Source of the DNA: Pseudomonas azotoformans
Lineage (GTDB): Bacteria; Pseudomonadota; Gammaproteobacteria; Pseudomonadales; Pseudomonadaceae
Length of the DNA: 64,000 bases
Assembly (NCBI RefSeq): GCF_900103345.1
Contig: NZ_LT629702.1
Coordinates: forward strand, 4,216,001 to 4,280,000
Reading direction: 5' to 3'
Within the stretch, counting starts at the first letter, position 1, and each line of letters begins with the position of its first letter. Shown here piece after piece: positions 59,681-64,000 of this stretch. A program made the position numbers and the translations under genes. Below the pieces are notes generated by a model. That model was given only the letters and a program-made list of their open reading frames with translations, searched no databases and was not told the DNA's origin.

Positions 59681-60526
59681 ATGTCCCAAGACCGTCGCTA
59701 CAGCTTCGAGTTCTTCCCGACCAAGACCGATGCTGGGCATGAAAAACTGATGGCGACTGCCACGCAGTTGGCCAGCTACAACCCCGACTTCTTCTCCTGC
59801 ACCTACGGCGCTGGCGGCTCGACCCGTGACCGCACGATCAACACCGTGTTGCAACTGGAAAGCCAAGTCAAAGTTCCCGCCGCTCCGCACTTGTCGTGCG
59901 TGGGCGACAGCAAGGCCGACCTGCGCGGCCTGCTGACCCAATACAAGGCTGCCGGCATCAAGCGCATTGTCGCGCTGCGTGGCGACCTGCCCTCCGGCAT
60001 GGGCATGGCCAGCGGAGAGCTGCGCTACGCCAATGACCTGGTGAGCTTCATCCGTGAAGAAACCGGCGATCACTTCCATATCGAAGTCGCGGCTTACCCG
60101 GAGATGCATCCACAAGCGCGCAATTTCGAAGACGATCTGCAGAATTTCGTGCGCAAGGCCAACGCCGGCGCCGACAGTGCGATCACCCAGTACTTCTTCA
60201 ACGCCGACAGCTACTTCTACTTCGTCGAGCGTGTACGAGCCATGGGCGTGAACATCCCGATCGTGCCGGGCATCATGCCGATCACCAACTACAGCAAGCT
60301 GGCCCGTTTCTCCGACGCCTGCGGCGCCGAGATCCCACGCTGGGTACGCAAACAGCTGGAAGCCTATGGCGACGACGTCAAGAGCATCCAGGCGTTCGGC
60401 GAACAGGTCATCAGCACAATGTGTGAAGAATTGTTGCAAGGTGGCGCACCAGGGTTGCACTTCTATACCCTGAACCAGGCTGAGCCAAGCCTGGCCATCT
60501 GGAACAACCTCAAGCTGCCGCGCTGA
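59681..60526 (+). CDS. metF: 5,10-methylenetetrahydrofolate reductase
   Basis: A 281-residue flavoprotein. The MTHFR features FEFFPTKTDAG, TYGAGGSTRDRT and ALRGDLP are present. It makes 5-methyl-THF, the methyl donor for homocysteine methylation, completing the SAM cycle with metK and ahcY in this window. Probably cotranscribed with ahcY in part, since the intervening terminator is weak. Followed by a strong terminator. Confidence 0.96.
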   Translation: MSQDRRYSFEFFPTKTDAGHEKLMATATQLASYNPDFFSCTYGAGGSTRDRTINTVLQLESQVKVPAAPHLSCVGDSKADLRGLLTQYKAAGIKRIVALRGDLPSGMGMASGELRYANDLVSFIREETGDHFHIEVAAYPEMHPQARNFEDDLQNFVRKANAGADSAITQYFFNADSYFYFVERVRAMGVNIPIVPGIMPITNYSKLARFSDACGAEIPRWVRKQLEAYGDDVKSIQAFGEQVISTMCEELLQGGAPGLHFYTLNQAEPSLAIWNNLKLPR

Positions 60527-60547
60527 GGTCGTTCAAGCGGTATCCAG

Positions 60548-60574
60548 GCCCTCGTTCATACGAGGGCTTTTTTT
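60548..60574 (+). terminator. Rho-independent terminator after metF
   Basis: GCCCTCG, loop TTCATA, CGAGGGC, then TTTTTTT. Confidence 0.95.
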
Positions 60575-60608
60575 GTCCCTACATCCCCGGAATGGAAGCC
60601 AGCAGTAC

Positions 60609-61691
60609 ATGAACACAGCGTCCCCGACACCTCGCCCGCAACTGATCTACCTGGTATTCGGCGCCGAGACCTACCATCAGGAAGCCGTATTCAGTATCGC
60701 CAGCGCACTGGCGCATCTGGGAGGTGAGCAGGGTTTGCCTCTGGACATCCAGGTGTTCAGCGACAACCCGACGCCCTACATCGGCCTGCCGGTGCAGGTC
60801 CATACACTGGACGAGGCCACGCGCAAACGCTGGAGCGAACCCCACGGCTACCATTTCCGCACCAAACATGTGCTGTTGCGCCACGTGCTGGAAACCGCAG
60901 AACGGGCGCTGCTGATCGACACCGACACATTTTTTCACGACTCGCCCATGGCGCTGTTTGAACGCGTCGCCCCCGGCACCTTGTTGTGCAATGCCTTCCA
61001 CGCCAAATACGGCGATAACCGTGAAAGTGTGCTGTATGAAGCCCTGGCCCAGTACCTGATGCAAAAAGACTTGGCCGACAACGATATGTGGCTGCTCAAT
61101 TCCGGCGTCATGGGCCTGGCGCGAGAAGACGCGCACCTGCTGGATCATTCGATCGCGTTGATGGACGAACTGTTTCCGCTGGCCCACGGCGCCTACACCC
61201 TGGAAGAGTTCTGCCTGTCGGTTGCCGCGTACCGCAAGGTCAACGTGCGCCAGTGTCCCGACCTGATCCACCACTACTGGAGCCGCAAGCAGCTGTTCCG
61301 CGCCAAGGTCAAGGCGTGGATCATCAAGCATGCCGCCGACCCGATCAGTGCCCTGGCACTGGCCGATACCCGCAAGGTTTCAGCACACCTGCCGCGCCCG
61401 CCGCGCTTGCAGCGCCTGATGTACAAGCTGATCACCCTGGCCCTGCCCAAGCGCAAGCAACAGTTCATCCGCGAGATTCTCTACGGCTGCTATGAGCACG
61501 AAAACGAGTTCGACCAGGCGTGTGGCCCGGTTTGGTGGGACAAGGCGCGACAGAATCAGGAGGAGCGCCAGAAATGCCCCGTTGACGCCCATCAGTTGGA
61601 ACACTGGTTCGCCAACCCCTTGGTGCGCCTGATTCTCGGCGAACGGCGCGCAGCCATCTACGAACACCTCATGACCTCAGAGGGAAAATAG
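60609..61691 (+). CDS. Glycosyltransferase-like protein with a DTD motif
   Basis: A 360-residue soluble protein. The N-terminal half resembles GT-A transferases: IYLVFGAETYHQEAVFSIASAL at the start and LLIDTDTFF with the DxD motif at about residues 103-110, then NSGVMGL. The C-terminal half is helical and basic. Family 8-like nucleotide-sugar chemistry is likely but the donor and acceptor are unknown. Start at MNTASPTPRPQLIY. It stands alone after the metF terminator, not in a polysaccharide cluster. Confidence 0.6.
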   Translation: MNTASPTPRPQLIYLVFGAETYHQEAVFSIASALAHLGGEQGLPLDIQVFSDNPTPYIGLPVQVHTLDEATRKRWSEPHGYHFRTKHVLLRHVLETAERALLIDTDTFFHDSPMALFERVAPGTLLCNAFHAKYGDNRESVLYEALAQYLMQKDLADNDMWLLNSGVMGLAREDAHLLDHSIALMDELFPLAHGAYTLEEFCLSVAAYRKVNVRQCPDLIHHYWSRKQLFRAKVKAWIIKHAADPISALALADTRKVSAHLPRPPRLQRLMYKLITLALPKRKQQFIREILYGCYEHENEFDQACGPVWWDKARQNQEERQKCPVDAHQLEHWFANPLVRLILGERRAAIYEHLMTSEGK

Positions 61692-61753
61692 CACTGCCCG
61701 CAGATGCGTGTTCCAGAGCTTCTCTTTAGCGCGGGGGCGTCGTAACCTCAGGT

Positions 61754-62545
61754 ATGCCCGTCATTCTGAAGTTGTTGACTGCTGCCCTCTTCGCTTGCCT
61801 GAGCCTCGCCGCTTATGGCGAGAAACTGCGCATTGTCACCGAGCCTTGGGCACCCTACGTGTATGAGGACCAGGGCAGCATGCGGGGGCTGGACTATGAA
61901 GCCACGGTGATCGTGTTCCAGCGCCTGGGCGTGGAGGTGGAATGGCAGTTCCTGCCCTGGAAGCGCTGCCTGGCCATGCTCGACCAAGGCCATGCCGATG
62001 GGGCGCTGGATATTTTCCACAGCCATGAACGCGACGCCTTGCTGCTGTACCCCAGCGAGCCGCTGTCGGAAGTGGAGTTCACGCTGTTCTACGCCAATGA
62101 GCGCCCCCACCCCGTGCAAAGCCTCGAAGACCTGCGTGGTCTGACCGTCGGCACATCGCCGGGCTATCTGTACGGCGCAGCGTTCAGCAACTCCACTCTG
62201 TTCAACCGCGAACCGGCACCGAGCCATGAGGCCAACTTCGGCAAATTGATGTTGGGACGCATCGACCTGGTGATCACCGACCGTCGCGTAGGCCAGCATG
62301 TGATCAAGGCGCTGGGCCTGGAGGGCAAGGTGAGCCAGGCACCGGCCGTGGTCAGCCGCCAGCCGCAGTTCCTCGCGGTGCGCCGCGGCGCGGGCATGGA
62401 CCTCCTGGTACAGCGCTTTGCCGCCGAACTCAAACGCTTCAAGCAAGAGCCGGCCTATAGCGCCTTGAGTGCCAAATATGGTGGAATCCAAGCGATTACG
62501 GCCTCTGAACGCACCGTTGAGCAGCAGGAAAGCAGCGCGCCGTGA
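61754..62545 (+). CDS. Solitary periplasmic solute-binding protein (SBP family 3)
   Basis: A 263-residue protein with a signal peptide (cleavage near AAYG-EKLRI) and a family-3 binding fold (LRIVTEPWAPYVYEDQG, then FLPWKRCLAMLDQGHADGAL). No transporter genes adjoin. It resembles the protein at 32804 in type and in lacking partners. Ligand not predictable. Confidence 0.8.
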   Translation: MPVILKLLTAALFACLSLAAYGEKLRIVTEPWAPYVYEDQGSMRGLDYEATVIVFQRLGVEVEWQFLPWKRCLAMLDQGHADGALDIFHSHERDALLLYPSEPLSEVEFTLFYANERPHPVQSLEDLRGLTVGTSPGYLYGAAFSNSTLFNREPAPSHEANFGKLMLGRIDLVITDRRVGQHVIKALGLEGKVSQAPAVVSRQPQFLAVRRGAGMDLLVQRFAAELKRFKQEPAYSALSAKYGGIQAITASERTVEQQESSAP

Positions 62546-62766
62546 TTGCTCTGTTATACTCCGGCCTTTCCGCCAGGCTCACGCCCGGCCGCTGAGGTCT
62601 TGAAAAAGGCACCCAACCCCGCTACAGCGCAGCTTTCAGCCCGCGCGAGCCGGTGGAGTGCCCGCCAGACGCAGCAGGACCGGACGGGGTTGCGCTCCCC
62701 TAAGCGCCATTCACGCCCGGCAAGATTATCCCTTTGGGCCAAGCCCTAACTAAAACAGGATTACTC
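62546..62766 (+). promoter_or_regulatory. rhlE promoter and long leader
   Basis: An extended -10 (TGT-TATACT, 62552-62560) has no clear -35. Transcription from it would give a leader of about 200 bases before rhlE, GC-rich and able to fold (for example CCGGCCGCTGAGG and GGACCGGACGGGG). No convincing short gene lies in it. Confidence 0.5.
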
Positions 62767-64000
62767 ATGTCCTTTGCTTCCCTCGGTCTCTCCGAGGCTT
62801 TAGTCCGCGCCATCGAGGCAGCGGGCTATACCGAGCCTACTCCGGTGCAACAGCGGGCCATTCCCGCCGTGTTGCAAGGTCGCGACCTGATGGTTGCGGC
62901 TCAGACAGGTACTGGTAAAACCGGCGGTTTCGCCCTCCCGATTCTGGAGCGGTTGTTCCCCAACGGTCACCCGGACAAATCCCAGCGTCACGGCCCGCGC
63001 CAACCGCGCGTACTGGTCCTGACCCCAACCCGCGAACTCGCCGCCCAAGTGCATGACAGCTTCAAGCTGTATGCCCGCGACCTGAAGTTCGTCAGCGCCT
63101 GCATCTTCGGCGGCGTCGGCATGAACCCACAGGTTCAGGCCATGTCCCGCGGCGTAGACGTGCTGGTGGCCTGCCCCGGTCGTTTGCTCGACCTGTGCGG
63201 CCAAGGCAGCGTCGACCTGTCCCACGTGGAAATCCTCGTGCTGGACGAAGCCGACCGCATGCTCGACATGGGCTTTGTCCATGACGTGAAAAAGGTCCTC
63301 GCCCGCCTGCCGGCCAAACGTCAGAACCTGCTGTTCTCGGCCACGTTCTCCCAGGACATCACCGCCCTGGCTGGCAAGCTGCTGCACAACCCGGAGCGCA
63401 TCGAAGTCACGCCGCCGAACACCACGGTCGAGCGTATCGAGCAACGCGTCTTCCGCCTGGCTGCCAGCCACAAGCGTGCGCTGCTGGCCCACCTGATCAC
63501 CGCAGGCGCCTGGGAACAGGTGCTGGTGTTCACCCGCACCAAGCACGGCGCCAACCGCCTGGCCGAGTACCTGGACAAGCACGGCCTCACCGCCGTCGCC
63601 ATCCACGGCAACAAGAGCCAGAACGCGCGCACCAAGGCCCTGGCCGACTTCAAGGCCGGCTCGGTGCGCATCCTGGTGGCCACCGATATCGCCGCCCGCG
63701 GCCTGGATATCGACCAACTGCCGCACGTGGTCAACTTCGAGCTGCCGAACGTTGATGAAGACTACGTACACCGTATCGGCCGTACCGGCCGTGCCGGTCG
63801 TTCGGGCGAGGCCATCTCCCTGGTCGCGCCGGACGAAGAAAAACTGCTGAAAAGCATCGAGCGCATGACCAAGCAGAAAATCGCCGATGGCGACCTGATG
63901 GGCTTCGATGCCAGCGCCGTGGAGGCCGAGAAGCCAGAAGCGCGCGAGCGTCCGGACGTGCGCAACCCACGCAACCCACGCGGTCCCAAGGGCGATGGCC
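62767..64000 (+). CDS. rhlE: DEAD-box RNA helicase RhlE (3' end beyond window)
   Basis: At least 411 residues, starting [21 protein letters not shown]. Motifs: [40 protein letters not shown] and [10 protein letters not shown] are all present. The basic, Arg/Pro-rich C-terminal tail of RhlE begins near the window end ([11 protein letters not shown]). RhlE acts in ribosome maturation and RNA turnover. The upstream leader is long. The second DEAD-box helicase of the window after dbpA. Confidence 0.93.
   Translation, partial: MSFASLGLSEALVRAIEAAGYTEPTPVQQRAIPAVLQGRDLMVAAQTGTGKTGGFALPILERLFPNGHPDKSQRHGPRQPRVLVLTPTRELAAQVHDSFKLYARDLKFVSACIFGGVGMNPQVQAMSRGVDVLVACPGRLLDLCGQGSVDLSHVEILVLDEADRMLDMGFVHDVKKVLARLPAKRQNLLFSATFSQDITALAGKLLHNPERIEVTPPNTTVERIEQRVFRLAASHKRALLAHLITAGAWEQVLVFTRTKHGANRLAEYLDKHGLTAVAIHGNKSQNARTKALADFKAGSVRILVATDIAARGLDIDQLPHVVNFELPNVDEDYVHRIGRTGRAGRSGEAISLVAPDEEKLLKSIERMTKQKIADGDLMGFDASAVEAEKPEARERPDVRNPRNPRGPKGDG

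Noticed and set aside
62560..62766. Short genes in the rhlE leader
   Set aside because: The small frames here have no ribosome sites and no conservation signal; they read like GC-rich leader sequence.

Overview
The window looks like chromosomal DNA of a Pseudomonas fluorescens-group bacterium. It has GC-rich coding sequence, many REP/REPIN palindromes of the Pseudomonas type, a SAH riboswitch before ahcY, and a gene order matching the choline/betaine/carnitine loci known from P. aeruginosa. No rRNA, tRNA, CRISPR array, prophage or insertion sequence was seen.

Layout. 1-2508 is a small accessory patch: a HipA/HipB-type toxin-antitoxin pair (HipA cut by the window edge), a DUF3010 protein and a stand-alone AAA ATPase with an AT-rich, motif-filled promoter. 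2577-8388 is the carnitine/gamma-butyrobetaine locus (cdhR, caiX, cdhC, cdhA, cdhB and a gamma-butyrobetaine dioxygenase whose 3' end is frameshifted). 9026-21974 is the choline/glycine betaine locus (gbdR, sdaB, cbcXWV, betT, betIBA). Together they import choline, carnitine and betaine, convert all of them to glycine betaine, and remove serine formed further down the pathway. 22171-24929 is a TldD/PmbA protease pair. 25218-27530 is an RhlA-like hydroxyalkanoyloxyalkanoate synthase gene beside a DHA2 efflux pump. 27613-37156 holds dbpA, a flavoprotein, yccS, a solute-binding protein, elaA, a small winged-helix gene, a YgjP-like metallopeptidase and a REC-PAS-GGDEF-EAL protein. 37467-38744 has a PL7 polysaccharide lyase and an AT-rich orphan gene. 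38889-45254 is the leftward tktA-epd-pgk-(two small lipoproteins)-fbaA sugar-phosphate cluster.

45514-64000 mixes S-adenosylmethionine-cycle genes (an ArsR-methyltransferase regulator with metK; ahcY under a SAH riboswitch; metF) with envelope and accessory genes: ligB, two small Cys-containing periplasmic proteins, a cytochrome c lipoprotein, mltA, a MAPEG protein, a Na+/H+ antiporter, an FNT channel, an ExoU-like patatin phospholipase, a YciA-like thioesterase, a glycosyltransferase-like gene, a second solitary solute-binding protein, and the start of rhlE.

Most notable points: the full-length ExoU-like effector with no visible chaperone or secretion genes; the one-base frameshift in the butyrobetaine dioxygenase; the rhlA homologue without rhlB; a perfect 24-bp palindrome before the ArsR-methyltransferase-metK operon; a 21-bp tandem repeat before cbcX; and a strong minus-strand terminator at 8418-8454 that suggests an unannotated transcript.
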